The translations under genes and the position numbers were made by a program. Under the pieces are notes generated by a model. It was not told the DNA's origin and did not search any database. It saw only the letters and a list, made by a program, of their open reading frames with translations. Shown here piece after piece: positions 32,459 through 44,265 of a stretch of 64,000 bases of DNA. The stretch lies in contig NW_017802458.1 in the NCBI RefSeq assembly GCF_001625305.1, positions 62,001 through 126,000 of the forward strand, written 5' to 3'. Source of the stretch: Branchiostoma belcheri (lineage: Eukaryota > Chordata > Leptocardii > Amphioxiformes > Branchiostomatidae). Position 1 is the first letter of the stretch. Each line of letters begins with the position of its first letter.

Positions 32459-33544
32459 ATATAAGTCTTGGAATAATCTGGAATTCCAGGCTTCAAACGA
32501 CCACCATTACGTTTAGGTAGACTGTCAAACCTGATTTAATTTTTTTCGCGCGCTTTTGGGAAGGGAAAGCCGGGGGGGGGGGTTGTAAAGGTCTAAATTT
32601 TGCCTTTAAAAGGTACACTGATTTGTATCACCAGCGGGGCTGGAATCCTTTTAAGAAACTGCTCATTTTGTCATTCAATAAAAAATTGTGTCTAATTTTT
32701 TTCCTTTGCAATCCTCTCAAAACTGCAGGAAATGCCATTTCAGAAGGTTCAATTTTCACAAATTTTCTGGGGAGCATGCCCCTGGACCCCCCTAGCAAGA
32801 TCGCGCCTTCGGCGCTCGCTGGTCCCTCAGACAGTGGGAAGAACCCCCAATGAACATACTGGCTACGGGCATGAGGTTACATTATCCTGTCCCCGATCTT
32901 AAGAAGCTGACACGTTTCCTCCAGGTGTGACTTGGCGGCTCCACCTGCGTGTTTACAGTACTCCCGCCGTGAACACTTACCTGGGAATAAACAAACAGGT
33001 GCGCTACACAACGTTAGGAACCCACCACAACCACCACCACCGTGCAACACACATCATGCCAGAACCGCACTCCCGGCTAAAGCTTTTAGAGTCTCCAAGC
33101 ATATTTCTTTGAGGCTGCAAAGTCAGTATCAAATTGGCCAGGCAGTATCCGTTTGCCAAGCAGTTACCATTTGCCACCCGAGTTAGACTGGCATAAAAAA
33201 AAGAGAGCCTGATAAAAACGTATAACACGCGTACGCCAAAAGCAAGCCGAAGCCTAAACCTCTTGTTGGAGAGTAGGAACTCCCTACCACAAACACAGGA
33301 CATTGTAACTCTCAGGGACATGAGCTGCAGACACAAACTAAAGGATTGTGTCAGTCGCAACCTCGGTGAAACTAGACAGTGTTCTGCGAGGGACAGTTTC
33401 TAAGCCGAGACGAGGTATTAGGCAAAGAAAAAGAAAGATAAAACTATGCAATGATTTCTCTGAAATCGTTATCATCAAGAGAGGAAAAACGGGGAACAGA
33501 GAGAATGGATCTTGACTAGGCACCAAATATATGCATATACAAAT
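32459..33544. other. Non-coding stretch
   Basis: No gene recognised. A poly-G run is at about 32573-32582. A fragment near 33240-33275 (CCTAAACCTCTTGTTGGAGA) resembles one arm of the 30165 palindrome family. Confidence 0.35.
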
Positions 33545-33790
33545 GACTGAGAAATTTTACACTGTCAAGACTGAGTTTCACATGCTGGCTAGGTATCCCA
33601 CTTCGTCGATGCCCAGTGGCGTCGATGCCCTAGGGTACATGGGATCGAGAGGTCTAGGGTTCGATTCCTGGCATTTCTGCCTCGGAGAATTCACACACAA
33701 TGAACATCTGGATCTGACCCTACCCCAGTAACATTCATGACTGGTGTCAGTGCGGTGGGATTGGACCAACGCAAGGGGCACGGACCTTGA
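33545..33790 (+). repeat. Possible tRNA-related SINE fragment
   Basis: A B-box-like GTCTAGGGTTCGATTCCTGG at 33651 lies downstream of duplicated GTCGATGCCC words. No second copy is obvious in the window, so the call is weak. Confidence 0.3.
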
Positions 33791-34384
33791 CCGGGTTAGG
33801 GCCGGGAGGGGGTTGTATGAAAATTTTGAACGATAAAAACACATCGACATAATTTTCCCTGTTCCATTGCTCATGCTGGTCCGTCATGTACATGAATAAC
33901 ATAAATATGTCAATAAAAAAAGAAAACTCAACTGGAGATGCTTATCAGGTTCTTCCCTTATCTCAAGTGCGTCTTGCACTTAATGTCAACATTACAATTC
34001 TTCCATAGGTTTTACATCCGTCCACATCCAATTAATCCTCCGCAACATTTGTCTATCAATTAATGGACTATTCAACAATCAATTCATTGTGTGTACCTCC
34101 CCCCTTTGGTTAAGACAAACACTGGACTTCACTTGATAAATCACGTTGACATTACCTCACACAAAGACCACATTTATAAGACTTAGAAAGCACTCGTGAG
34201 CTACATGTGTATCCTATTCAACTTCAAGTCCATTGAGTGTAATTTCCACTTAATCTTTAAGTTTCTTATTTATGCAAACCAGTCGCTGTACTTTACTATT
34301 CTGTTGCTGTATTTTACTATTCTGTTATAGATAGATCAATGATTGTTTGGAAAAATAGAAGTTCACGTAATGTATTTTATTGTC

Positions 34385-34600
34385 TTTTGCTTTCACAGCG
34401 CGAAAACAGACATTTAAGCAAACTTTCCGCAATATGTAAAGAAGTATTAAAGTTGAGAAAATATTTCAGTAGACTTTACGACTTCGTAAAGGCTGCTGAA
34501 AGGCAAGTTCCGCCTCTCCGTCACCTTTCAGCGTGCTTAAATACGACGTAAACATATTTTATATCTTTACGCTTCCTTTATAAATCCGTAAATATAGTTA
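34385..34600 (+). repeat. Repeat, one half of a distant inverted pair
   Basis: Carries GCGAAAACAGACATTTAAGC, ACTTTACGACTTCGTAAAG and TTAAATACGACGTAAACAT. It matches 51060-51265 in reverse orientation, about 16.5 kb away. Confidence 0.75.
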
Positions 34601-35184
34601 TTCTTATGGTGCTTCATCATTATACACGTATAGTAAACACTGTCTCTACCTTAAGATAAACCGATAAAATATAACAGCAGAAAATCCCGACAAGATTTCC
34701 TGTTTATACCGGCTGGTCATTTATTCTGTTCCGTTGACGGATCGACGATTTGAACAGCTTAGTACGTTCACGTTAATTATACAAACTGTTGACAAGTCTA
34801 CAATCACAACTCAATCATATACAAGACAAATATTGGTCGTTTCATTAGGGATGTGTTGCCCGAACAGGACAAAGTTTGGGACAACTGAATTCTTGACCGT
34901 TCACGAGGCCAAGACGGTGTCTTTATTACAGTGTTTTTATGCGAAGGAAGGTAGCTGTCAATGTGTGTAGTATCACATGAGAAACCTTTAAAAATAAGCG
35001 TAATTTTTAGGCAACACCTTCGCTTCTCCATATAGACAAGATGTTCAAGTGAATGAAATTCTTGAAACCTTTCTGACAGTAGTGTAACACATTTGAACAT
35101 GCTGAATTTTAACATTTAACATACTGAATTGAACTGTTGTTTTAGAGCTTTGAGGATGAATTGACAACTTTATTCAATGCTTTC

Positions 35185-35395
35185 AGTGGGCTGGTGTGGC
35201 GTAACGGCAGAGTGCTCGACTCGGGACCAAGAGGTCCCGGGTTCGAGTCTCAACATGTCACCGATCATATCACCGACCCTTAACTCAAGTGAAAATTGTC
35301 CTGTATTTGTTTCTATGTGTGGGACACAACACCAGCAACAGCTGTCTTTGTCCCACATGTATTGTAGTATTATTACAATTTCAATAAAATAAAGA
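35185..35395 (+). mobile_element. tRNA-derived SINE (short body, GGGACACAACACC tail)
   Basis: Head GGCTGGTGTGGCGTAACGG with B-box CCCGGGTTCGAGTCTC. The tail TGTGTGGGACACAACACCAG is followed by TTTCAATAAAATAAAG. Confidence 0.85.
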
Positions 35396-35484
35396 TTCAT
35401 TGCAATACAATTGCATAAGATACAACGAGTGGTAACTTCGATAATAGCAACACTTTTCGAAACTAATCGACTCTATAAAAGACT

Positions 35485-36004
35485 GTGTCTTGTATGGTCT
35501 TTGGTGAAGATGGTAACAATCCTACCCTACCTACCCTACAGTCACGACGCCTTCTCCTGACTGTGAACTTTGCGAACTCTCTTAGACAGTCTGAACAGTT
35601 CCGGCATTTTCTGCCACCTGTTAGAAGTGCAATAAGTGGTCGTCAAACCAGATCAGCTTATAAACTGAACACTCCTCGCAGCAGAACTGATCGTTATCAG
35701 AATAGTGCCCTTCCTTTCATGATCCGCCTGCTTAATATGTATATGTAACACTGTCACTTTTTTTTAACCTAAGACTTATTTTAGTGTTACCAGTGTCCGT
35801 CTGTTTTGTTATCTGCTACGATATTAATTTGCACTTGAAATGTTGTTGACAATATTTTATATACATTTTATGTAATGGTTTATTTCTATTTTAATCGCTT
35901 AATATGACGTTTTATACTAATAATGTGATGCCCCAATGTCAATTCAGCCTCTGGCTGCCATTTTTGGGACAGTGTTGTTGTGTTTTAATGCAAATAAACC
36001 ATTG
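35485..36004 (+). mobile_element. LINE 3' fragment (CR1/L2-like reverse transcriptase end)
   Basis: Frame 35485-35748 ends with RSRTDRYQNSALPFMIRLLN, the usual C-terminal motif of CR1/L2-type ORF2 (R-T-x-R-Y-x-x-S..P..IRLLN). A short 3' UTR runs to AATGCAAATAAACC at about 36000. Confidence 0.8.
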
Positions 36005-36171
36005 ATAATCATTTTTAATGTACTATTCTATATTTACAATGCAGGAATTATCATATTTCAAATTATCAAATTTCATATTATCAAATTTGTATACATTGAA
36101 TTGGATAGTAGGTAATTGAATTGGTAAGTAGAATTTTACCCACGTATTTCAATCGGACGTAAGGGTCAAAC

Positions 36172-36309
36172 TAGCCTCCTTCGCAGACTTGTAGGGCGCG
36201 CCGTTATTTTTTTTTCGGTGAGCGACGAGAGTTATGCCGCGGAGGGACGATTTTGCTGCCGAGGGAGTTTTGCCGGGGAGAGACGGTTTGCAGCGAAACT
36301 AGGAGGCTA
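36172..36309 (+). mobile_element. TAGCCTCCTTCGCAG element with perfect 9-bp duplication
   Basis: Starts TAGCCTCCTTCGCAGACTT, ends AAACTAGGAGGCTA, and is flanked by GGGTCAAAC at 36163-36171 and 36310-36318. A copy broken by a nested element is at 49189-49530. Confidence 0.9.
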
Positions 36310-36564
36310 GGGTCAAACTTGGTTTGTTCAACTTTATCTTTGACTTTCCAAACAGGAATTTGTTGTCGTAGCGACTGGTGTAACGTTGTGATTTTGACGG
36401 CTGTAGACCGTCCAAACACGGCCATCGCTGGCGCGGACAATGTGTGTGTGGAGGGGACAAAACAACTCAGGCTGTCAAAACTGCGCTGTGGTAGCATTTC
36501 TTAGTGCGTTTGTGGATTTGGTTGAACAGAGACGGTGAGATACGGATAGGATAAGACCTAGCTT

Positions 36565-36860
36565 AGGCCACAACAAGTAAATTTAATGGATGACATTCTC
36601 TGCAGACTCCAAATCTAATGCGAGCGGGCGAAAAACAAAAACAAGGCGGGCCGAAGAAAACAGGTTCCTACATTTTAAAATGTTGACTCAATCATTGTAC
36701 AAATGGTTTTTATTTAATGGGAACATCGCATATACACAGCCAGCATCACATATCACTGCATCAAAGTTAGAAACAAAACATTAAATCAGAGCCTTTTCTT
36801 GTCTCCTCTCTTCATAGTTATCTGAAGATGTCGTTCATAAAAATTACTTGTTGTGGCTTT
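36565..36860 (+). mobile_element. Internally deleted GGCCACAGCAAG family element
   Basis: AGGCCACAACAAGTAAATT at the left and AATTACTTGTTGTGGCT at the right. The middle stops after TCTTCATAGTTATCTG. Confidence 0.85.
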
Positions 36861-36944
36861 ATTGAGTTTGTGTGTGTGGGGGGATTTGGGTGTGGGTAGG
36901 TTGGACTGAGACAGTGAGATAAAGATAGGTTAAGAGGCGACTTA

Positions 36945-37065
36945 GCGCAAAATAAATGTCCGGAATATCTCAATGGAAGAGTTTTGTCTGTTTTCTTTTA
37001 TTTATTATTTTCCAATCTGCCTTGGCGATAGTGGACTTTTGATGGCCCATGTCACCTACTCAGGA

Positions 37066-37110
<45 letters not shown>

Positions 37111-37240
37111 TCTTTCTCTCGTTTCTTCTATTCCTTTTCTGTCCTCTTATTTCTCTCTCTTTCTCTCTTTCTTCATGTCTGAAACAGTGAGATATATAAA
37201 AAAAGGGAAACATCCAAATCCTAATGATATAACCAATTGA
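36945..37240 (+). repeat. ATGTCCGGAATATCT repeat with (CT)n
   Basis: GCAAAATAAATGTCCGGAAT, GGCCCATGTCACCTACTC and a (CT)n tract (37070-37150). It is the direct relative of the left part of 37715-38440. Confidence 0.8.
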
Positions 37241-37714
37241 CTTTTTCATTCAGAGTTCTTCAATACATATAAGTAAAATCATCAGTTGTATAAAAACTTC
37301 TGCACTGTTCGCTATGGATGCTGGGAAGAACACAGACCACTGCGGATGCTGGGGACGATACAGACCACTTTCATACCTTGGGGACGAGATCCCAGTCTCT
37401 TAGTGTAGATTTGGCCAACATCGTTTTTTTTCCATTTTCCGTCAGAATTTTTATTCTGGACATGTCCATAGCAAAGATTAACATCCTAAGTGTTGTAGTG
37501 TTGTGTGTGGCAGACCTCCAAACCGTGGGAGCTAGAGTTGAATGAACTTCCGTTTTTTTTACCGCATGTATTGTCTGTTTAGAGGAACAGAAACATGGCG
37601 AACGCAGTCAGCTGCGAAACCACAACGTGTTTAACGTGTTCCCCCCGGTACTTTACATGCCACACACACCTGGGCTGTTCAGGGACAAACCGCGACATGT
37701 TTTGATGGGGAAGA

Positions 37715-38440
37715 GTCAAAATAAATGTCCGGAATATCTGCATGGACCAGGTTTACCCGTCCTCTTTCCTTTTCCTAACTATACTGGCATTAATAATGAG
37801 TAATCTTTTGATGGTCCATGTCACATGTACTCTGTCTCTCTCTCTCTCTCTCTCTATAGCTATCGCTGTGTTTCTCTCTCTCTCTCTCCTTCATTTCTTT
37901 AATCATTTCTCCATTCATGCCTTAGCTTCTTTTTCTTTCTTTTTTATTAGCACACTCCTTTATTCCTTTTTTGCGAAGTTAGTTGTTTTTATAACAGACA
38001 ATGGGATGAAATGACAACCAAACATTCCCACCATTAAACCAAGCCCACTGGAACATCTACACTACACTCTAGCATCTAGCATCAGTGCACTCTAGTCTAG
38101 CATCTAGCATCACTACACTCTGGTCTAGCATCTAGCACCACTACGCTCTAGTCTAGCATGTAGCATCACTACACTCTAGTTTAGCATCACTGCACTCTAG
38201 TCTAGCATCTAGCATCACTACACTCTAGTCTACCATCTAGCATCACCACACTCTAGCATCTAGCATCACTACACTCTAGTCTAGCATCTAGCATCACCAC
38301 ACTCTAGTCTAGCATCTAGCATCACTACACTCTAGTCTAGCATCTAGCATCACCACACTCTAGTCTAGCATCTCCAACTTGGTACGGCCAGTGTTCCCAA
38401 CCACGATTTTAGGTGTAGATCCCAACACAAGATGTTTAAC
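37715..38440 (+). repeat. Minisatellite locus A: CTAGCATCTAGCATCACTA array with flanks
   Basis: Left flank: ATGTCCGGAATATCTGCATG, (CT)n and AACCAAACATTCCCACCAT. The array at 38060-38372 has a unit of about 28-30 bp containing TCTAGCATCACTACACTCTA. Right flank: ACGGCCAGTGTTCCCAAC. The same elements appear in reverse order and complement at 41410-42112. Confidence 0.92.
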
Positions 38441-38777
38441 ACAATCTTATTGGCAAAAGTACCGAGGCTGAGCCGGATCTAGCTCTGTTTGGAGTTCAGC
38501 CAGCGCCCGTCAGTTTTCCCCAACATGCTGTGATGTGTCGACAAATTCTATTTGAATTTCAAACACTGCGGAGACACAACTAGAAGTCACGGGTGATTTT
38601 GACGCCTGCAGCAGCGTGGGACAGAACATCAATCCAATTAGCGGGACCCACAATACGCCCAACAACACGCGACAACAACTCTTATCCGACACGTGTTTGT
38701 TTTGACGTTTCCGGCTGATTACGTTTTCCAGGCCGAGAGCTTTAAAAACAGTGATGGTCCCAAAACACAGCCTAGTA
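38441..38777. other. Non-coding stretch inside the inverted pair
   Basis: No gene recognised. Confidence 0.4.
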
Positions 38778-38950
38778 TATACTCTCCAAGCAGAGGTTTT
38801 GTTTAGGCTTATTTTTGGCGTTTCAGGCTTTTTTTATCGTTTTTTTTTCTTTTGGGTTGGGGGAAAACTTTCAGTGCAAAAAAGACACCCCGAAAAGCCC
38901 CAAAACACACCAAAAATAAGCCAAAACACAAACCTCTGCTTGAAGGTTGT
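38778..38950. mobile_element. Palindromic element with CTCCAAGCAGAGGTTT ends
   Basis: Left CTCTCCAAGCAGAGGTTTTG, right CACAAACCTCTGCTTGAAGG, with GGCTTATTTTTGGCGT facing ACACCAAAAATAAGCC. Relative of 30165-30360. Confidence 0.8.
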
Positions 38951-39029
38951 TATAGGTTGGAGCTTGTCGCTGCACATTTCTTGTGGATTTAGAAGTTTTA
39001 TAAGGTACTGAATGTGGCAATGTGCTAGT

Positions 39030-39230
39030 CCAATGCAGTTTTTAGGGCTTGGAAATCCGATTTTTCAAAGTCAATATTCTAGTCACTTATCTACATACTG
39101 AAACCACACTATCCCAATGTATATTGACCCTCATGGAGCAAAAATACCCAAAATTCTGACAGAAAATGGTTACCGAAAGCGCCCCGGACTGATTTTTAGG
39201 GTACCCCATAAAATAAAAGACTCATCTTGG
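39030..39230 (+). repeat. ATGCAGTTTTTAGGG family repeat
   Basis: Longer copy than 14365-14490. It continues to CTGATTTTTAGGGTACC, as at 48010-48200. Confidence 0.8.
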
Positions 39231-39764
39231 GGCTTATTTCTACAGTTTTAATACGAAGGCTACGACCACCAAAACTAAGTCTTATCGGTTTGAGTTTGCA
39301 ATTGTAAGAGAGCTGACATGATCATGTCGTTATATGTACAAAACATGTAGGTAGAATTAAATCCACTTTTTTTTCAAACCTTGGTCTAGTATGGTCATTT
39401 TGTTACAGGTTAATGTATTACGTATAAATGTTGTAATCCTAGGGTACATAACTGGCTTGTCATATCAAAGCTCTTTGCATAAATGTATCTTTTGATGTGA
39501 ACGACAGCTAGGCAAAGTCGTTGCTTGCTTGGTGTAATTATATCACGGCAGAAATGAGTAAACAGTTATCCCGCCATAGCCACACGACGTCTGCACCTCC
39601 TAGGTAACAAATCCCACTGATAGAAACGTAATTCTTCAGCACGAGTTTTAACCATTGCCTAATAAACGTCTGTAGTTGCTTTTAAATGGAACGCATGTAT
39701 GAATCTCAGTGCCAATAGGTCTGTAAGTAATGTGGAGAAAGAGTGCACAAGGCAACCGTGATAT

Positions 39765-39944
39765 TCAGTCACAGAGAGCATACACAGCTGGGTAGAACGC
39801 ATACTGATCCAAGGAACGTGTTGGCTGAACTCCAATACGTGCCGAGCATGGGTCTGTCTCTGAATAAGCGATACATTCAGGTCGGTCTTTTTCAGAGGTC
39901 TGTTTGACTTGTGTTGTGACGTCAATGAAATTGGACGCCGCCAT
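39765..39944 (-). other. Short ORF (59 aa) with MAAS start, CRE and YY1-like motif; doubtful
   Basis: On minus, AAAGATGGCGGCG opens MAASNFIDVTTQVKQTSEK and stops at TGA (39767-39765). The ATG lies in a YY1-type AAGATGGCGGC motif and a TGACGTCA sits about 20 nt inside. No splice partner or homology recognised. It may mark a promoter/first exon rather than a whole gene. Confidence 0.2.
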
Positions 39945-41409
39945 CTTTGTTCGGGGGGATGACAGACGTTAAACCAGAGGTTTAAGACGCCTGTGAAGAC
40001 TCTGTAAGTCTCAGAGCAGGTGTCTTGAGATCTAGAGATCTGTCTGACTTAGCCAGAGCTACTAGCCAATCAGAGCAGCTGTACCTTCACCGCTTGACTA
40101 ACATAACATCAAAATTCTGATTTATAATTTCATTATTTATGGACTTGAAAAATGTTCCTCATCGTTGTCATTTTTATAGTCAGGGTGTAAGAATGTTATA
40201 AATTATATTTCATGACTTCAATATTTCAGCAAGAGATTATTATGGCTGTGGTGGTTTATCATGTACAGATTTCCTATATAATTGAGTGCCAAACTTGCAT
40301 ATATCTTTCAGTCAGACGCAAGTCACCTTCAAGTCAAGGGAGCTATGATTGGCATAAATGGAGCTTGCTATTATGTCCGTATATATGACACTCTCAGACG
40401 ATATGTTAGCAAAAAAGAACAAAAAACTTGTTTTCTTCTGGAGTTCTCTATCTTTCTGAAGCGAATGTTTTCTTGTAAATGGTGTTTTCGTGACTAGAAA
40501 TGATACTGAATTGAGAGCGATGTCCTCCTCGAGTTAGCAGCCTGGTTGTGTAGACCACCAGTGCAGGAATTTGTAACTAAAACTGTCAACAGGATGATCC
40601 CAACTTAATCTCCCAACCCGCCATCTTGCAATCCGTGACGCCATCTTTAATTCCGAACAACGTCACACGAAAACGAACGATTTCTGTCGATTTTATCCGA
40701 AATCGTCCGATTCGGGCCCGAATTTGTGTCAGCTGGTGCCGTCGAGTGTCATTGAGAACCTGCCCACCAAGGTTGTACAGTACATGGTCCTGAAACCCAA
40801 TCCCGCTGTCGTTTCTAAAAGGGTTTTGTTTTACTACATGTTAGCTCTATTGGTCCTTGTGCCAACAACATTGCCAAACGGTGGCTTTTACATGGTATCA
40901 CCTTCCCTAAAACCTTTGATTGGCTTTCAACGGATCCATTATACAAGCACTAATAGCTTCTCTACTGCAGATTGTTTTCCGTTGCCTTGCTTCACGGATG
41001 GGGCTGAAAGGGCGGATTCATTCACGGTGCTGGGATTTCTGACGGCTGGCGTTCTGGGTAGTTTCCCCTGTGTGTGTGTGTGCAGGGCCGGGAAGGGGGA
41101 GGGGGGTGCGCCTGGGTAACAGGACACTAAGACTTTGCACCTGCTAAAGTCACGATATATCATATACATGTCTTTTTATGTAAAAATGTATGGAAATGGT
41201 AAAACTGAAACGCCAGACACAAGTTGTTCTTAAGGACAGGTTTAAACTTTTATATACCAAGATGGGTAGACGATTCGAGATGTGTTTTTCATGTTTGATA
41301 TATTAGATTTTTAGTCATTTCATCTTTCTGTGTTCCTGCTTTTGTCATATCTCACCACAAGGCTCTTGTGGTTAAACGCAGTATTGAACCACAATAAGAT
41401 TGTGTGAAA
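39945..41409. other. Non-coding stretch with further CGCCATCTT motifs
   Basis: CCGCCATCTTG and GACGCCATCTTT lie at about 40618-40650. The ORF at 40724-41119 (131 codons) shows no recognisable domain and ends in a GT/GA-rich run. Confidence 0.35.
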
Positions 41410-42112
41410 CATCTTGTATTTGGATCTAGACCTTATATCGTTGTTGGGAACACTGGCCGTACCAAGTTGACGATGTTCGAGTAGAGTGTAGTGATCCTAG
41501 ATGCTAGACTAGAGTGTTGTGATCCTAGATGCTAGACTAGAATGTAGTGATGCTAGATGCTAGAGTAGAGTGTAGTGATGCTAGACTAGAGTGTAGTGAT
41601 GCTAGATGCTAGAATATAGTGTGGTGATGCTAGATGCTAGACTGGAGTGTAGTGATGCTAGACTAGAGCGTAGTGATGCTAGATGCTAGACTAAAAGTGT
41701 AGTGATGTTAGATGCTAGACTAGAGTGTGGTGATGCTAGATGCTAGACTAGGGTGTATTGATGCTAGATGCTAGATTAGAGTGTAGTGATGCTAGATGCT
41801 AGACTAGAGTGTAGTGATGCTAGATGCAAGACTAGAATGTAGTGATGCTAGATGCTAGAGTGTAGTGATGCTAGATGCTAGACTAGAGTGTAGTGATGCT
41901 AGATGCTAGACTAGAGTGTAGTGATGCTAGATGCTAGACTTAGAGTGTAGTGTAGCTGTTCCAGTGGGCGTGGTTGGATGGTGGGAATGTTTGGTTGTGA
42001 TTTCATCCCATTCTCTTTTATAAAAACAACTAATCTGCCCACAAAAGTACATGAGTGTACCAATAACTAAATAAAACAGGAAGACAGGACAGAAAGAAAG
42101 AGAGAGAGAGAG
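41410..42112 (-). repeat. Minisatellite locus B: inverted copy of locus A
   Basis: Left GTTGGGAACACTGGCCGTAC; array 41485-41958 with unit AGTGTAGTGATGCTAGATGC; right GGTGGGAATGTTTGGTTGTG and GAAAGAAAGAGAGAG up to the gap. The order is the mirror of 37715-38440. Confidence 0.92.
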
Positions 42113-42132
42113 NNNNNNNNNNNNNNNNNNNN
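42113..42132. other. Assembly gap, 20 N
   Basis: Lies between a (GA)n run and a hairpin. Confidence 1.
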
Positions 42133-42184
42133 CATCCGATTTGTAACGGCAACGACCTTTTCTGGGTTGCCGTTACGAATCGGA
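42133..42184. repeat. Hairpin next to the gap
   Basis: CATCCGATTTGTAACGGCAA faces TTGCCGTTACGAATCGGATG across an 11-nt loop. Confidence 0.9.
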
Positions 42185-42639
42185 TGACACCCAGGCTACT
42201 ACTTTGTTCCTGTACATGTCTAAAACTTTTCAAGAGAAACTTCGCCAAGTTATCTATCCACCCACCCACGTCAACATTATATAAAACGGGGGACAAGAAG
42301 ACACTATTTGTCACTGTGGCGTCGGATCTCGTTCAAAGTCTCTAGTTTGAAGATGATTAAAAAGCCGCCACTATCTTCGGCGCTCCCGTCAGTTGGAACG
42401 TCAACTTACATACGGGGACTTTGCGCACTATCACTGAAACTCTTTCATCTGCACCAACCACAAAGGCATCAACGCACCGCTGAGGAACGTAGCGAAATAA
42501 ATATAAGTCCGACATGAAAAGATCCAGCGCATATCTAACAACACGAAAGGCGTTTGAAGTCTGGCTGAAATGACCGAAGGATTTGTACTGAGGCTCATTT
42601 TGGTAAGGAAGCTGAAACGAGATAGTTACGTGCGGTTCG
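42185..42639. other. Non-coding stretch
   Basis: No gene recognised. Confidence 0.35.
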
Positions 42640-43162
42640 ATGCGGTCATTACGACATCAAAGTGAATTCTGTAGCTTTCAATTAATTGACATGTACGTAA
42701 TAACTTTTGTTACTGAAGGTATTCATATTTCAAACTTTTTGTGTTGCTACAACGCAAAGAAAATTTTCTTATACTCCCAACATAGTGTACGCCTCCTCGA
42801 CAGACTTTTACAATTAAACATCCCATTCTTAGATGTTAACAACCTATCCGATAGTGCTACTGTGTACCTGCTACTTAATGGATCACCTTTACTTTCATCT
42901 AAAGTCAACTCTCAAATACTCATTGTTACACAGCTATATATCTCTGAAACTAAGTGATTTAACAACTGATTTATACTTCTGTATTCATTTATAATATCTT
43001 AATAGCTAAACTCTATTCTCTTGTTACCTGGACGATACCCATGTTTTGTGTTGTAATTTTTATTCTATGTCTAGTGGTGACGTGAATATAAGCATTTTGC
43101 TTGAGTGCGTCACCACTATGTATTGTATTTTTTTCATGTTGAAATAAATAAAAGAAACTTTT
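42640..43162 (+). mobile_element. LINE 3' fragment
   Basis: The 105-codon frame ends with LLLNGSPLLSSKVNSQILIV, then QLYISETK and a stop, resembling the far C-terminus of LINE ORF2 proteins. The 3' UTR ends TTGAAATAAATAAAAG. Family assignment is by general pattern only. Confidence 0.6.
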
Positions 43163-43541
43163 CTTAAGCTATAGTTCGTATGTGTTACATCCTTCAGTTA
43201 CCTGTTATCATTACTATTGGTCAACTTTATATGGATATAACAATTGGTTACTTCTTTCAATTTTCGCTGAGCCCATCTAAGCTTTTTTTAGCTAGTAACT
43301 ATACATAATTTCGTTAGTTTTGAATGTATGAATATAGAACAACGGCAAAATGATATAAAGTCAAACTCGGGCAAGAAAATACTTACAGTTTAGTATAAGG
43401 AAATCGGGGTTGAGAATATCACAAAAATACAAAAAGGCATAGAAAATGGCCTGAATTCTGTGCAACACCACAGTAGAAAATTCGATGCACAACTTTTGTG
43501 TGTTTGTGTTGAAGAAAGTTTTAGCTCTCTCCTACTTTGCT
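43163..43541. other. AT-rich non-coding stretch
   Basis: Nothing recognised. Confidence 0.4.
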
Positions 43542-43666
43542 AAGCCTCTACCAGGCTTCGGGAGACGGCTGAAAAGAGTAGAAATCGGTCAAATAGAGAG
43601 ATAACATGCCGAGGGAGTTGGTCTGCTAGAGTACATTTTGTCGCATCCGAAGCCTGGTAGAGGCTA
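43542..43666 (+). mobile_element. TAGCCTCTACC element, short form
   Basis: AAGCCTCTACCAGGCTTCGG at the left, CGAAGCCTGGTAGAGGCTA at the right, with ACATGCCGAGGGAGTTGGTC once inside. Confidence 0.85.
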
Positions 43667-43749
43667 GGATTTGCCTTCAAACTTACAGCTCACCACATAG
43701 CATATGTCCAGACTATGCATGATGTACAAAATGACTAATAAACTGGTGG

Positions 43750-44072
43750 ACGTCCAAACTATTACGTACCTAATACCAGCCCAGAAGAGAACAAGAAATA
43801 ACCATGCCTTCAAGTACCAGAGTTATCAACCAAGGATTGAGGTGTTCAAGAATTCATTCTTTCCTTGAACTATCGCAGAGTGGAACTCACTGCCACCAAA
43901 TACAGTAGGGGCATTGTCATTAGATAGCTTTAAACAATGTCTAGAGATAGATGTCCAAGGGTAAGGTGTAACAAGTCGATCGGTGTAATATAGCCAGCTG
44001 CCGCCGCGCCGCGTGCCAGCGAAGCTGGTGTGTTACGCCGAAAGGCGGTTCTACCGGCTATACAGATACAGA
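43750..44072 (+). mobile_element. LINE 3' end fragment with (ATACAG)n tail
   Basis: One frame reads AFKYQSYQPRIEVFKNSFFP, then (after a stop) TIAEWNSLPPNTVGALSLDS, the classic end of a reverse transcriptase ORF. The 3' part has CAAGTCGATCGGTGTAAT and a CTATACAGATACAGATACAG tail. Confidence 0.85.
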
Positions 44073-44265
44073 TACAGAGGCTAGGTTTTGCCTTCAAACT
44101 TCCAGCTCGCCACACAAGCATTATGATCCCAGCATTATGATCTAAACCCATGTCTGTATATCAGTCCTACTGATCCAGATAGAGTACATGATAGCCCAAC
44201 TGGCACTTGACAGGCCGTACATTCATCATCACTAAAACTAATCCCCCATAGCGAGCCCGCACATT

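Noticed and set aside
38060..41958. CRISPR-like repeat arrays
   Set aside because: Units are contiguous with no unique spacers of constant length, no cas genes, and eukaryotic context. They are minisatellites.
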